Of a stretch of 64,000 nucleotides of DNA, positions 32,757 to 42,151 are shown piece by piece. Position 1 is the stretch's first letter; the number at the start of each line of letters is the position of its first letter. Location: assembly GCF_022024055.1 (NCBI RefSeq), contig NZ_CP091788.1, forward strand, positions 310,001-374,000, given 5' to 3'. Origin of the DNA: Prevotella sp. E2-28. Lineage in GTDB: Bacteria; Bacteroidota; Bacteroidia; Bacteroidales; Bacteroidaceae. The notes under the pieces are model-generated. The model had not been told where the DNA came from and did not search any database. It saw only the letters and a program-made list of their open reading frames with translations. The translations under genes and the position numbers were made by a program.

Positions 32757-34475
32757 CTAAAGATGCTTACGTACTTTCTTTGTTCCGTTTTCGTCAGTAT
32801 ATTGTTCTATCACAAGGCCACGATGCTTACTGCCTTTCTGTAGGCGACGTCCGCTCAGGTCATAGACCACCTTCTTGGCGTTAGCCTCTTTGGTGCTGAC
32901 AGTTTCTATACCTGTGGGGTCGTATTCCGTGAACTTCCAGGTGTCAAAACGCAGGTCGGTTCCTTCTGTACATACAAAGAAAATGTTCTTAACACCCTTT
33001 ACCTTGGTGCGGTCTAATGCAACAGTGTACTCTTTGTAGGTGGTTGACGATGCTTCAACGGTTCCAACAGCAGATGCCGCTGTGCCCAGGCGAATCTCAA
33101 TCTTGCCAGTACCTTTTAGTCTTAGCATGACGGAGTCAGGACCATTAGTGCCGAAACTCAGTTTGCGCACTTGTGTCCATTTTCCTGCTGCCATCTTGAT
33201 GTAAAGGTTCTCAGAAGCATCATTGCCAAGGGAACTCTTTGATGTGGTCTTGATATTCTTGAAATCCTCATAGCTGATACCACCAGAGGTAGCCATTGTC
33301 TCGGCCTGATGCAACTCATAAGGATTCATGTTCTTGAGAGTCGTAGGACCGCTCTTGGACATGTTTATCTTATTGAGTGTCTGCGTCTCTTCGTCAACAG
33401 TCAGTTTGTTGACGCAGAGTGAGCGATAACCTGAGGCACCGCTATCCATTCCCCCCTTATTCTTCATACTCTTCTCAAGTACATTACCGTGATAGAACAG
33501 GTAGTAGTTGCCATTGAATTTCTGTAGGTGGGTATGGTTGTTACCCCAGTCGGCACCTAAAGCACTGAAGCTGCCCTCGTTGGGCACATACTCACCACGA
33601 TATTCCCATGAATCGGGATCCAGTGGGTTATCGGTTACCATATAGCACATGCTGCACGACGACGGGGCGGGTTGCCCATTACGTTTCTCGTAAGAGTTCC
33701 ACTGGTTGCGGTCGCTCCACGAAGTATTATAGGTATAGACGAAACGTCCGTTCATGATGTTCAGTTCGCTGGCCTCGAAGAGATAGGGCGCAGGCAGGTT
33801 GACGGCAGCACCGTCGAGGGATGTCATCGAGGGCTTCAACTTGGCAATACGTGAGTTGCCAGGCATTAGCTTGTTGTTCCCATCCTGAGGGTCGCCACCT
33901 CCAAAAGCAATCCAGCCTGTACCAGTAGAATCGATGACCACACCAGGGTCGAACAACCAGTTACAGGGATCCACGCCTGCCATGCCGTGACGAATCATAG
34001 CTTGGGTGAGGGGTGAAGTAAAGGGGCCAAGGGGCGATTTTGTACTTTTCATCACGCCTACGCTACCGCCTCCATTAGCGAAATAGACAAAAAACTCCTT
34101 GGTTCCATCTGCTTTCTCGCGCCATACGGCAGAAGGTGCCCACGACTGTCCTGCCCAAGTACACACCTTACTCACATCGATGGTACCGTGAAAGGTCCAG
34201 TTCACCATGTCGTCGGTAGAGAAGACTACAAGCGACTTGATGTTGCCATAGCCATTGCTGCCTGTCTTGTTGTTGACAATATACTGCTGATGGTCGTTAG
34301 TACCATAGACATAAAGACGTCCTTCATATTCTATAGCGGTAGGGTCGGCGCAGAACACGCTTCCACTAATAGGGTTTCCATCGCTTGCACCTTTATAAGC
34401 GGTAGCAATGGTCTGTGCTTTTGTTTGAAGACATACCGTCATTAAAGCGGCAGCCATGATGATTGCTTTCTTCAT
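32757..34475 (-). CDS. Secreted GH43-family glycosidase with C-terminal carbohydrate-binding-like domain
   Basis: The 572-residue protein has a signal peptide (cleavage near TKAQT) and a five-bladed GH43 propeller with ADPTAIEYEGRLYVYGTNDH (catalytic base Asp), WAPSAVWREK, DPGVVIDSTGTGWIAFGGGD and LFEASELNIMNGRFVYTY (acid Glu). From about residue 395 a beta-sandwich domain resembles CBM6-like modules. The end, KKVVYDLSGRRLQKGSKHRGLVIEQY, resembles the C-terminal YDLsGRR-type tails common on Bacteroidetes secreted proteins. Likely substrates are arabinose- or xylose-containing plant polysaccharides. It is 49 bp downstream of another GH43 gene and 13 bp upstream of the nucleotidyltransferase gene. 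Confidence 0.88.
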   Translation of the reverse strand: MKKAIIMAAALMTVCLQTKAQTIATAYKGASDGNPISGSVFCADPTAIEYEGRLYVYGTNDHQQYIVNNKTGSNGYGNIKSLVVFSTDDMVNWTFHGTIDVSKVCTWAGQSWAPSAVWREKADGTKEFFVYFANGGGSVGVMKSTKSPLGPFTSPLTQAMIRHGMAGVDPCNWLFDPGVVIDSTGTGWIAFGGGDPQDGNNKLMPGNSRIAKLKPSMTSLDGAAVNLPAPYLFEASELNIMNGRFVYTYNTSWSDRNQWNSYEKRNGQPAPSSCSMCYMVTDNPLDPDSWEYRGEYVPNEGSFSALGADWGNNHTHLQKFNGNYYLFYHGNVLEKSMKNKGGMDSGASGYRSLCVNKLTVDEETQTLNKINMSKSGPTTLKNMNPYELHQAETMATSGGISYEDFKNIKTTSKSSLGNDASENLYIKMAAGKWTQVRKLSFGTNGPDSVMLRLKGTGKIEIRLGTAASAVGTVEASSTTYKEYTVALDRTKVKGVKNIFFVCTEGTDLRFDTWKFTEYDPTGIETVSTKEANAKKVVYDLSGRRLQKGSKHRGLVIEQYTDENGTKKVRKHL

Positions 34476-34524
34476 TTGAGGTTCTAGGTTTTTTGGCTCT
34501 ATATTATTTTAATCTTTTACTTTT

Positions 34525-36246
34525 TTACTTTTTCGTAATTCTTATCCAGTCGGCATCCACCCATCCACGATCAGCTTTGGCATTGGTTTCAACGGAGAGA
34601 AAACCAAATTTTGCGCCAATCCATTTGCCTTGACGCATCTTAAATAACTCACCGCAGTTCTGGAATTTCTTGCCGTTCAGACTATAGGAGAACTGCACCA
34701 TAGGTTTCCCACCATGGGCAGCACCAGCCTCAGCATTAGTCACCTGCAGGCGCAGGTAGATATCTTCGTGGATACCCGGCTTATAGTCTATCTTATCTTC
34801 TGCCGTTGGCTTCAGTGTAGCTAGGACGGTCTCATTCTGCTGCTTGCCTTTATCAGCATCCTTACAGGTGAGTTGTACCAGTTGGAATTCTTTACCTATA
34901 CGCTTCACTACGAGTGCAGAATAGTCGAGCCCCATCATGATAAGGCCACCTATCTGTCCGTCGGCCTTAGAGGTGAAGCGTATCTTCGCCGTTGCCGTAA
35001 ATTCATCGGCAGGTGTCTTCTGTAACAGCATGTTGGGTACCTCCCAGAAATTTTTCCAGCCCTCGGATAGTTTATAGTTATAGATACGATAAGTTCCAAA
35101 GGCGGTGGCAGTACCAAACTTTTCATCGTAGTTACCATGCCATTGCCATTGAAGCCCCAGTTTCGTATCGTTAAACTCATCGCTCTCAACGGGGTTCACG
35201 ATAGTCATGCTCGAAGCTTTCGGCTTGGCGAAAGTAGTTACAGGCTCCCCAGTGTATCGACTCCCCTCTCTGCTCAGAGAGGGGCTGGGGGTGAGTCGTC
35301 CCATCACCGGCCATCCTGTGCTCCAATCTACTGGGTTCAGATGTACCACGCGTCCGTAGGCTTCCTTATCTTGGAAATGCAGGAACCAGTCTTCACCATA
35401 TTTCGTGTGTACCCAACCGCCTTGATGAGGCCCGTTGATGGTAGTCTTGCCTTGCGCCAATACAATCTTATGCTCGTAGGGACCGTAGGGCGACTTAGAC
35501 CGCATGGCCAACTGAAAGCCCTCTGGCACACCACCAGCAGGACACATGATCCAGTACCAACCATCACGTTTGTAGAATTTAGGTCCTTCGCAGGTGCGGT
35601 TCTCCGTACCGTTACCGTCAAACACGATAACGGGCTGCCCGATAGCCTGCGTACCATCGGCATTCATCTCACGAACGGTGAGCACAGAGGCGTATTTCGA
35701 ACGAGAGTTAGCCCATCCATTTACCAGATAGCAACGCCCGTCTTCATCCCACAGCGGACAAGTGTCGATATAGCCCTCGCCCTTGATGACACACACGGGT
35801 TTCTCCCATTTGCCTACTGGATCTTGGGTCTTCACCATGAAAACGCCAAAGTCGGGGTCACCCCAGTAGATATAGTACCAGCCATCATGATAGCGGATGC
35901 TAGGTGCCCATACGCCGTTACCGTGCTGAGGGATACTGCTGAAGTGACGAGTCAGTTCCTCATCACCTTCATATAGATTCCCTATAGCATAATTGATAAT
36001 TTCCCAATTGACCAAATCCTTGGAGTGAAGGATTGGCAAACCAGGCGTACATTGAAACGATGAGGCTGTCATGTAGTAGTCCTCGCCACTGGCTCCTACG
36101 CAGACGTCGGGGTCTGAGTAGTCGGCATTAATCACAGGGTTAGTATAGGTGCCGTCACCATGATCGGGACACCACACCTGTGATTTGTACTGTGCCATTG
36201 CCAGCAAGGGCAACCACATGACAGTCAATAGAATCAGTCGTTTCAT
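34525..36246 (-). CDS. Secreted GH43-family beta-xylosidase / arabinofuranosidase with C-terminal beta-sandwich
   Basis: The start at 36246 (MKRLILLTVMWLPLLAMAQ) gives 573 residues with a clean signal peptide; the longer frame lacks one. The GH43 propeller shows NPVINADYSDPDVCVG (base Asp), WAPSIRYHDGWYYIYWGD, YIDTCPLWDEDGRCYLVNGWA and NRTCEGPKFYKRDGWYWI (acid Glu). A linker with the odd stretch LTPSPSLSREGSRYTGEP comes from a palindromic repeat inserted in frame (35258-35298). The C-terminal domain (about 375-573) is the beta-sandwich typical of xylosidases of this group. It lies 55 bp after metG. Confidence 0.9.
   Translation of the reverse strand: MKRLILLTVMWLPLLAMAQYKSQVWCPDHGDGTYTNPVINADYSDPDVCVGASGEDYYMTASSFQCTPGLPILHSKDLVNWEIINYAIGNLYEGDEELTRHFSSIPQHGNGVWAPSIRYHDGWYYIYWGDPDFGVFMVKTQDPVGKWEKPVCVIKGEGYIDTCPLWDEDGRCYLVNGWANSRSKYASVLTVREMNADGTQAIGQPVIVFDGNGTENRTCEGPKFYKRDGWYWIMCPAGGVPEGFQLAMRSKSPYGPYEHKIVLAQGKTTINGPHQGGWVHTKYGEDWFLHFQDKEAYGRVVHLNPVDWSTGWPVMGRLTPSPSLSREGSRYTGEPVTTFAKPKASSMTIVNPVESDEFNDTKLGLQWQWHGNYDEKFGTATAFGTYRIYNYKLSEGWKNFWEVPNMLLQKTPADEFTATAKIRFTSKADGQIGGLIMMGLDYSALVVKRIGKEFQLVQLTCKDADKGKQQNETVLATLKPTAEDKIDYKPGIHEDIYLRLQVTNAEAGAAHGGKPMVQFSYSLNGKKFQNCGELFKMRQGKWIGAKFGFLSVETNAKADRGWVDADWIRITKK
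35258..35298. repeat. Palindromic repeat inside the GH43 coding sequence
   Basis: CCCCTCTCTG-CT-CAGAGAGGGG (35263-35284) is a perfect 10-bp-arm palindrome, nested in a CGACTC...GAGTCG pair. It is in frame and encodes part of PSPSLSREGSRY. A related hairpin with CTCCCTTGAGAAGGGGG lies outside the gene at 36271-36287. Confidence 0.75.
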
Positions 36247-36301
36247 ATAGAAGTCTATTAGAAAGCTCCTCTCCCTTGAGAAGGGGGCATGGGCAGGCTC
36301 C

Positions 36302-38368
36302 TTATCCAACCTGTGAACCGGGCTTTACGTCCTTCGTTGTGGTTACAACGCTGAGGCTCTCATCAAAATCAACAGCACTGAGAATCATTCCCTGACTCTC
36401 GATGCCCATCATGTTACGAGGTGCGAAGTTAGCCACGAAAAGGATGCGCTTTCCAATCAATTCCTCAGGTTTCTCATAGAAGGCGGCGATACCAGAGCAG
36501 ATAGTACGGTCGATACCAGAACCATCGTCAATAGTGAACTGCAAGAGTTTCTTGCTCTTCTTCACCTTCTGGCAGTCCTTTACCAGACCCACGCGGATGT
36601 CGAGCTTTTCGAAGTCTTCGAAGCTTACGGTATCCTTAATCGGAGCTGCTTTATAAGCTGCTGCTTCATTGGCCTTCTTGGTAGCCTCGAGTTTATCGAG
36701 CTGCTTCTGAATAACCTCATCCTCTATCTTCTCAAACAGCAGCGCAGGTTCTCCAAGCTGATGACCAGCTTTCAGGAGGTCTGTGCTACCCAGTTGCTCC
36801 CACTCGAATGAGTCAATCGCAAGCATCTCGCGCAGTTTCTTGCTTGAGAATGGCAGGAATGGCTCGAAAGCAATAGCAAGGTTGGCTGTCAACTGCAAGC
36901 AGATGTTCAGAATGGTTTCGCAACGCTTTGGATCAGTCTTCCAAACTTTCCAAGGCTCGCACTCCGTGATATAGCGGTTACCGATACGAGCCAGGTTCAT
37001 AGCCTCGAACTGCGCATCGCGGAATTTAAACTGTTCCAGCAACTCTTCAATTTTATTTTTTACATTTTTAAATTCTTCAATTGCTTGGCGGTCAACGTCA
37101 AGCCACTCGCCACAAGCAGGAACTACACCGTTCCAATACTTCTTGGTGAGCTGGAGGGCACGATTCACGAAGTTACCATAGACAGCCACCAACTCATTGT
37201 TGTTACGATCCTGGAAGTCCTTCCAAGTAAAGTTGTTGTCCTTCGTCTCAGGTGCATTGGCTGTCAATACGTAGCGCAATACATCCTGTTTGCCTGGCAT
37301 ATCTACCAGATATTCGTGGAGCCATACGGCCCAATTACGAGAGGTGGAAATCTTATCGTTCTCAAGATTCAGGAACTCGTTGGCGGGCACGTTATCAGGC
37401 ATGATATATTTGCCGTGAGCTTTCATCATCACAGGGAAGATGATACAGTGGAACACGATGTTGTCCTTACCGATAAAGTGAACCAGTCGGGTATCCTCAT
37501 CCTGCCACCACTGCTCCCAGTTGCCCCACTTCTCAGGCTCCTTCTCGCAAAGTTCCTTGGTGTTTGATACATAACCGATAGGTGCGTCAAACCACACATA
37601 GAGCACTTTTCCGTCAGCTCCCTCAACGGGAACAGGAATACCCCAGTCCAAATCGCGGGTCATGGCACGAGGCTGCAGGTCCATATCCAGCCAGCTCTTA
37701 CACTGACCATATACATTTGAGCGCCACTCCTTGTGACCATCCAGAATCCACTGCTTCAGCCAGTCCTGATACTCGTTCAGAGGCAGATACCAGTTCTTGG
37801 TCTCTTTCAGTACGGGTGTAGAACCGCTGATGGTTGACTTTGGATTGATCAACTCGGTAGGACTCAGGTCGCGTCCGCACTTCTCACACTGGTCACCGTA
37901 TGCACCCTCGTTGTGGCAATAAGGGCACTCACCTACAACATAGCGGTCGGCCAAGAACTGCTTGGCTTCCTCGTCGTAGAGTTGAGCGGTGGTTTTCTCC
38001 ACCAGCTTGCCCTCGTCGTAAAGTTTCTTAAACCACTCGGCAGCAAACTTATGGTGGGTCTCACTTGTGGTGCGGCTATAAATGTCGAACGAGATTCCGA
38101 ACTCCTTGAACGAGTCCTTAATCATCTTATGATAACGATCTACTACATCCTGTGGGGTGATGCCTTCTTTGCGGGCACGAACGGTGATGGGCACACCGTG
38201 TTCGTCAGAACCACCGATAAACATTACGTCGCGTTTCTTCAGACGGAGGTAACGCACGTAGATATCAGCTGGTACGTAAACGCCAGCCAGGTGACCAATA
38301 TGCACGCCACCATTCGCATAGGGCAGGGCAGAGGTCACAGTTATTCTCTTGTATTTTTTCTGTTCCAT
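36302..38368 (-). CDS. metG: Methionyl-tRNA synthetase
   Basis: The start at 38368 ([20 protein letters not shown]) gives 688 residues; the longer frame covers the promoter. It shows the class I HIGH-type motif [16 protein letters not shown], the zinc knuckles [39 protein letters not shown], and [11 protein letters not shown] in place of KMSKS, as in relatives. From about 585 an appended tRNA-binding domain ([17 protein letters not shown] ... [15 protein letters not shown]) resembles Trbp111. It charges initiator and elongator tRNA-Met. The GH43 genes follow on the same strand. Confidence 0.97.
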   Translation of the reverse strand: MEQKKYKRITVTSALPYANGGVHIGHLAGVYVPADIYVRYLRLKKRDVMFIGGSDEHGVPITVRARKEGITPQDVVDRYHKMIKDSFKEFGISFDIYSRTTSETHHKFAAEWFKKLYDEGKLVEKTTAQLYDEEAKQFLADRYVVGECPYCHNEGAYGDQCEKCGRDLSPTELINPKSTISGSTPVLKETKNWYLPLNEYQDWLKQWILDGHKEWRSNVYGQCKSWLDMDLQPRAMTRDLDWGIPVPVEGADGKVLYVWFDAPIGYVSNTKELCEKEPEKWGNWEQWWQDEDTRLVHFIGKDNIVFHCIIFPVMMKAHGKYIMPDNVPANEFLNLENDKISTSRNWAVWLHEYLVDMPGKQDVLRYVLTANAPETKDNNFTWKDFQDRNNNELVAVYGNFVNRALQLTKKYWNGVVPACGEWLDVDRQAIEEFKNVKNKIEELLEQFKFRDAQFEAMNLARIGNRYITECEPWKVWKTDPKRCETILNICLQLTANLAIAFEPFLPFSSKKLREMLAIDSFEWEQLGSTDLLKAGHQLGEPALLFEKIEDEVIQKQLDKLEATKKANEAAAYKAAPIKDTVSFEDFEKLDIRVGLVKDCQKVKKSKKLLQFTIDDGSGIDRTICSGIAAFYEKPEELIGKRILFVANFAPRNMMGIESQGMILSAVDFDESLSVVTTTKDVKPGSQVG

Positions 38369-38392
38369 ATATATTAATGTGTATTTTGGCTG

Positions 38393-38400
38393 CAAAGGTA
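38393..38400 (-). promoter_or_regulatory. -7 element of the metG promoter
   Basis: TACCTTTG on the minus strand, 24 bp before the metG ATG and just beyond the stop of the HAD gene. Confidence 0.55.
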
Positions 38401-38411
38401 CGAATTTTTCT

Positions 38412-39110
38412 CTAAATATATTTGAGAATATCGCTGAATTTCTCAATTTTTATCAGTCGTTCGTGGTCTATATCCTCAAAATGCTCCAGTTGCCACGTCA
38501 CGTGGAAGGGAATGTGGATAGCCCATGCACCGATGGCGAGGGCTGGCGCGCAGTCACTTTTCAGTGAGTTGCCTATCATTAGCAGTTCTGAAGGGTGTAT
38601 CTGCTGATGCTCACATAGAGCCAAGAATTCGCGTTGTGTCTTGTCAGAAGTGATTTCTACGTCGTCAAAGTATTTCAATAGACCAGAACGCTTCAGCTTA
38701 TTCTCCTGATCCTGCAATTCGCCTTTGGTGAAACATACCAATTTACGTCCTTCATCTTCCATCTTACCTCTTAACTTCTTCAACGTTTCCTCGACGCCTG
38801 GCAGCGGGGTGGCTGGAAGATGAAGCAGTCGCTTACAGTCCTTTAGCAAATCATCGAGTTGGGTGATTGAAAGGTCGTTGCCTGCAATACGCATGGCTGT
38901 TTCTAAAATACTGATGGTGAAAGCCTTGCATCCGTATCCAAGATCGGCCATATTGCCTGATTCTGTCTTGAAAAGTTCCTGCTTTGGATTCTCGCAATAA
39001 GGGGCTATCAGTCGGTACAGGTGTTCTTCTACTTCCTCGAAGTATCCTTGACAGTCCCACAATGTGTCGTCGGCGTCAAAAGCAATGACCTTTATCTTTT
39101 CTATGTTCAT
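38412..39110 (-). CDS. HAD-family hydrolase
   Basis: The 232-residue protein shows HAD motif [15 protein letters not shown] (nucleophile Asp near residue 11), motif II VCFTKGE (Thr in place of the more usual Ser/Thr position), motif III Lys in [10 protein letters not shown] and motif [28 protein letters not shown]. An alpha-helical cap lies between residues 15 and 100. It is probably a small-molecule phosphatase of the phosphoglycolate-phosphatase-like group; the substrate is unknown. A TATTTTTG element lies 17 bp upstream. Confidence 0.9.
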   Translation of the reverse strand: MNIEKIKVIAFDADDTLWDCQGYFEEVEEHLYRLIAPYCENPKQELFKTESGNMADLGYGCKAFTISILETAMRIAGNDLSITQLDDLLKDCKRLLHLPATPLPGVEETLKKLRGKMEDEGRKLVCFTKGELQDQENKLKRSGLLKYFDDVEITSDKTQREFLALCEHQQIHPSELLMIGNSLKSDCAPALAIGAWAIHIPFHVTWQLEHFEDIDHERLIKIEKFSDILKYI

Positions 39111-39127
39111 CTGTTCAAATTTTCGTG

Positions 39128-39135
39128 CAAAAATA
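39128..39135 (-). promoter_or_regulatory. -7 element of the HAD-gene promoter
   Basis: TATTTTTG on the minus strand matches TAnnTTTG. It faces the divergent element at 39159. Confidence 0.45.
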
Positions 39136-39158
39136 TAAAATTATTATGAATTAATTTG

Positions 39159-39166
39159 TATCTTTG
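39159..39166 (+). promoter_or_regulatory. -7 element upstream of the methyltransferase-like gene
   Basis: TATCTTTG, 22 bp before the ATG at 39189; it rules out the earlier in-frame ATG as the start. Confidence 0.55.
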
Positions 39167-39188
39167 CCAAAAAATAACCGAAAAAGCT

Positions 39189-39710
39189 ATGAACAGACTC
39201 AAGCAGGCATTAGTTTGGCTCAGCAGGCTGACGCATTGTAGGGGGTTCGGCATACAGTCGCCTACCGACTATCGTTTTGTGCGTTATGTCATCAACGAGC
39301 ACTGGCCGTATTATGCCTATGAGAGTCTGGATAAGCCTGATGACGACTGGTTGAAGCGAAAACTGGGGCATCTCTATTTCCGATTGGCTAACGAATGTCA
39401 GCCTCGCACTATCATCGATGGCGTTGGCTTCCGTCGTTATATGCAAGCTGGCTGCAAGAAGGCGCATATTACGGACGAGACAAAGGAAGTGGATCTGGCT
39501 GTGGTGCCTGTTCTGGCGGATTTTAACCAGTTGTTCCAAGCATGCAATGAACGTTCTATTGTGGTGCTTCAGGATATATACAAGCATCCTTCCTGTTGGC
39601 ACAATATTGCGCATGACCCTAGGGTCACCGTATCCTTTGACCTATATTACTGCGGTATCGTGATGTTTGATTCCAAACGCATCAAGCAGCATTACATTAT
39701 AAATTTCTAA
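39189..39710 (+). CDS. Protein related to Bacteroidetes SAM-methyltransferase-like family, shortened
   Basis: The start at 39189 (MNRLKQALVWLSRLTH) gives 173 residues. The opening RGFGIQSPTDYRFVRYVINEHWPYYAYE resembles the GxGVHSPF-type N-terminus of a Bacteroidetes family annotated as O-methyltransferase-like. No clear SAM-binding glycine motif (such as E/DxGxGxG) is present: the expected strand reads RTIIDGVGFRRYMQAG. It may therefore be catalytically inactive or belong to a different branch. The C-terminal part contains DLAVVPVLADFNQL and VVLQDIYKHPSCWHNI. It lies 21 bp before the adenosyltransferase gene. Confidence 0.6.
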   Translation: MNRLKQALVWLSRLTHCRGFGIQSPTDYRFVRYVINEHWPYYAYESLDKPDDDWLKRKLGHLYFRLANECQPRTIIDGVGFRRYMQAGCKKAHITDETKEVDLAVVPVLADFNQLFQACNERSIVVLQDIYKHPSCWHNIAHDPRVTVSFDLYYCGIVMFDSKRIKQHYIINF

Positions 39711-39731
39711 AAACCTCAAATCTTAAATCTT

Positions 39732-40298
39732 ATGAAACTGACCAAAATCTATACTCGTACAGGCGATAAGGGTATGACCAGCCTCGTGGGTGGTGTGCGT
39801 ATCAAGAAAAGCGATGCCCGACTGGAGGCTTATGGCACTGTTGATGAGCTTTGCTCACAGATAGGACTCCTTGTGGCTTATCTCAATCCAGAAGACAACG
39901 ATAGGAAATATCTCCTTCATATTCAGTCATGTCTCTTTATCGTCGGCTCTCATTTGGCCACCGATCAAAGCCAAACACCGCTTCATTCTTCAGGAATCCT
40001 GCCTTATGGCGAGACAGAGTCGCTCGAACAGCTCATTGATCAGATGCTTGCCCTTCTGCCAGAATCTCAGGGTTTTATCCTGCCAGGCGGTTGTGTGGCT
40101 GCAGCACAGTGTCACGTCTGTCGTTCCGTCTGTCGTCGTGCCGAGCGTCGTATTGATGCCCTTGCTGATGTTGCAGAGGTGGGTTCTGACATCATCAGAT
40201 ACGTCAACCGTCTGAGTGATTATCTGTTCGTTTTAGCAAAAAAAATAAATTTTAACGTAGGGCAAGACGAAATTATATGGCAAAAACCTTGCAAATAG
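39732..40298 (+). CDS. Cob(I)alamin adenosyltransferase (PduO type)
   Basis: The enzyme transfers the adenosyl group of ATP to reduced cobalamin, giving adenosylcobalamin. The 188-residue protein has the N-terminal KIYTRTGDKGMTSLVGGVRIKKSDARLEAYGTVDELCSQIG block and the C-terminal CRRAERRIDALADV and RYVNRLSDYLFVLAKKIN blocks of PduO-type ATRs. It may support methylmalonyl-CoA mutase or other B12 enzymes, which are not in the window. It follows the methyltransferase-like gene and probably shares its transcript. Confidence 0.94.
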   Translation: MKLTKIYTRTGDKGMTSLVGGVRIKKSDARLEAYGTVDELCSQIGLLVAYLNPEDNDRKYLLHIQSCLFIVGSHLATDQSQTPLHSSGILPYGETESLEQLIDQMLALLPESQGFILPGGCVAAAQCHVCRSVCRRAERRIDALADVAEVGSDIIRYVNRLSDYLFVLAKKINFNVGQDEIIWQKPCK

Positions 40299-40318
40299 AA
40301 AAATATTTACTACTTTTG
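40289..40318 (+). promoter_or_regulatory. Promoter of the DUF2795 gene
   Basis: TTG (40289-40291), 19 bp, TACTTTTG (40311-40318); the -33 overlaps the end of the preceding gene. Confidence 0.7.
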
Positions 40319-40360
40319 CGTCCAATTTAAGTAAACGACTAACATAAAATAATTAGAAAT

Positions 40361-40582
40361 ATGTATTGGACACTAGAATTAGCATCAAAATTGGAGGATG
40401 CTCCTTGGCCTGCTACCAAGGATGAGTTAATCGACTATGCCATCCGTTCGGGCGCTCCTCTCGAAGTGCTCGAGAACCTACAAGAGATTGAAGATGAAGG
40501 TGATGTCTACGAGAGCATCGAAGATATCTGGCCTGATTATCCTACGAAAGAGGATTTCCTCTTCAATGAGGACGAGTATTGA
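40361..40582 (+). CDS. DUF2795-family small acidic protein
   Basis: A 73-residue protein with the DUF2795 pattern: LASKLEDAPWPATKDELIDYAIRSG, then APLEVLENLQEIEDEGDVYESIEDIWP. The function is unknown. It is very acidic and cytoplasmic by appearance. It has its own promoter and a strong terminator, so it is expressed as a single gene. Confidence 0.82.
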   Translation: MYWTLELASKLEDAPWPATKDELIDYAIRSGAPLEVLENLQEIEDEGDVYESIEDIWPDYPTKEDFLFNEDEY

Positions 40583-40602
40583 TTATTTAAAATGCATAAA
40601 TG

Positions 40603-40638
40603 ACAAAGAGCCTCCATCACTGGGGGCTCTTTGTTTTA
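40603..40638 (+). terminator. Rho-independent terminator after the DUF2795 gene
   Basis: ACAAAGAGCCTCCA (40603-40616) pairs with TGGGGGCTCTTTGT (40621-40634), 14 bp with one mispair, followed by TTTT. Confidence 0.88.
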
Positions 40639-40715
40639 TGGTAGGAAGGGAGAATTACTTCTCAGGAAAAGACACAAAATTCAATATTCAGTATTCAGTT
40701 TCTTTGGAGGTAGGT

Positions 40716-40752
40716 ATGAAACATAAAAAGGAAGAATCGGTGGGACAGGTTC
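40716..40752 (+). pseudogene. 5' fragment of a small ORF interrupted by an IS3-family insertion
   Basis: An ATG after GGAGGTAGGT opens MKHKKEESVGQVL and is broken by the IS at 40753. Joining the sequence beyond 42196 (removing the IS and one GTTC copy) continues the frame as DSSNCEASDISES... for a total of about 48 codons to a TAA near 42301. No family is recognised, and it may never have been a gene. ATTCAGTATTCAGT repeats lie just upstream (40678-40699). Confidence 0.3.
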
Positions 40753-40778
40753 TGAAGTGAACCCCAAAGTTTGGACAG

Positions 40779-41567
40779 TTAAACAATCGAAGCAGTAAGC
40801 ATCTTCCTGTATTGTACGGGCGACATGCCATTAAGCCTCAGTTTTATTCTCTCGTTATTATAGTATTCTATATAATCTATCAGGTCTTTGATGAAGGCGT
40901 CTGCTGATGTGTACTTCCCAGAATACAGTAGTTCTGACTTCATGAGACCAAAGAAATTCTCCATCATGGCGTTATCCAGACAATTTCCCTTGCGAGACAT
41001 GCTTTGGATAATGCCATGTTTCTTTAGACTATTCTGGTAGGCTACGTGCTGGTAGTGCCATCCTTGGTCAGAGTGCAATACGACACCCTCAGGCAGCTTT
41101 ATACGCCTGTACATCTGGTTGAGCATACCGAGTACCATTTCCATGTTTGGCTTCTCTGTGATTGAATATGCAAGGATCTCACCATCGCACATGTCAAGTA
41201 TAGGTGACAGGTAAATCTTGCGTCCGCCTATCGTCATCTGGGTCACGTCTGTTGCCAGCTTCTGATAAGGTATTTCTGCTGTAAAATCCCTGTCTATAAT
41301 ATTAGGCGCAGTCTTGCCAACTTCTCCTTTATAGGAGTGAAATTTCACCTTCCTCACCTCGCTCTTCAGTTCCATTTCGTCCATAAGCTTCTTGACTGTC
41401 TTGTGATTGATAAGACTGCCATCTTTACGGAGTTCCAGCGTTATACGCCGGTATCCGTAACGTCCTTTATGCTTATGGAATATGATGTATATCATATCTT
41501 TTACTTCCTTGTACTTGTCTTGCTTCTTGTGATGCTTGAGGTGATAATAGAATGTACTACGCGCCAT
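40779..41567 (-). CDS. IS3-family transposase OrfB (DDE integrase domain)
   Basis: The 262-residue frame encodes the rve integrase core: an N-terminal HTH_21-like region (HKHKGRYGYRRITLELRKDG), first Asp in LATDVTQMTIGGRKIYLSPILDM, second Asp in VVLHSDQGWHYQH, and the Glu region GNCLDNAMMENFFGLMKSELLY. It is normally produced as an OrfAB fusion: a -1 slip in OrfA at A-AAA-AAG opens a frame that runs without stops into this ORF, so the ATG at 41567 is probably not the main start. Confidence 0.93.
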   Translation of the reverse strand: MARSTFYYHLKHHKKQDKYKEVKDMIYIIFHKHKGRYGYRRITLELRKDGSLINHKTVKKLMDEMELKSEVRKVKFHSYKGEVGKTAPNIIDRDFTAEIPYQKLATDVTQMTIGGRKIYLSPILDMCDGEILAYSITEKPNMEMVLGMLNQMYRRIKLPEGVVLHSDQGWHYQHVAYQNSLKKHGIIQSMSRKGNCLDNAMMENFFGLMKSELLYSGKYTSADAFIKDLIDYIEYYNNERIKLRLNGMSPVQYRKMLTASIV

Positions 41568-41614
41568 CTTCTTGAGCTCCAGCAGGACAGCTAAATCTGC
41601 ATGCTCATTACGCC

Positions 41615-42151
41615 TTAGTTCTTCGATGGCCCATGCCCAATCGCTCTGTTTCGAGCTTCTCTTTCCTCGACTAAGGCTCTCACTTTTTTTAGCAGGAGAT
41701 TCTCCAGCCTTAAGCGTTCGTTCTCCTTGCGAAGGCGCTCATTCTCCTTCTCGTACTCTTCTTTGGGTAGTCGTTTAATCATATGCTCACCAGTTTGGAG
41801 ATGCCTGGATCGTCGAGATTCCAGTGCTTCAAATCCATTTCGCTCAACCAATTTAACCCAATTGCCAATTATCGAGCTTGACAATTGATATTTAGCTGAA
41901 AGCTGGAACAAAGTTAATTCACTTTCTTGATATTCGCGAACAATTTTGCATTTTTCTTCATATGAGAGCCTCTTTTTCTTTTTCCGCTTGAATTTTAGAC
42001 CTTCAATGCCAAGGAGTTTGTAACTCTCTATCCACTCATATAGAATATGATGGCCTAAGTGGAGTCTACGGGACACGGAACGGGCTGACTCGCCTTGGAA
42101 CACAAAACCAATTGCGGACATCTTTTCTTCTAAACTAAATTCTTTTTTCAT
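41615..42151 (-). CDS. IS3-family transposase OrfA (helix-turn-helix protein)
   Basis: The 178-residue protein has two HTH units (SLEEKMSAIGFVFQGESARSVSRRLHLGHHILYEWIESY and SYEEKCKIVREYQESELTLFQLSAKYQLSSSIIGNWVKL) and a leucine-zipper-like helix ENERLRKENERLRLENLLLKK, as in IS150-type OrfA. A seven-A run on the minus strand (plus-strand T at 41694-41700), read CTA AAA AAA G, is a likely -1 frameshift site: after slippage the frame is open through IEELRRNEHADLAVLLELKK into OrfB. Confidence 0.92.
   Translation of the reverse strand: MKKEFSLEEKMSAIGFVFQGESARSVSRRLHLGHHILYEWIESYKLLGIEGLKFKRKKKKRLSYEEKCKIVREYQESELTLFQLSAKYQLSSSIIGNWVKLVERNGFEALESRRSRHLQTGEHMIKRLPKEEYEKENERLRKENERLRLENLLLKKVRALVEEREARNRAIGHGPSKN

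Noticed and set aside
39156..39188. Upstream ATG of the methyltransferase-like gene
   Set aside because: It overlaps the TATCTTTG -7 element, so it lies before the transcription start.
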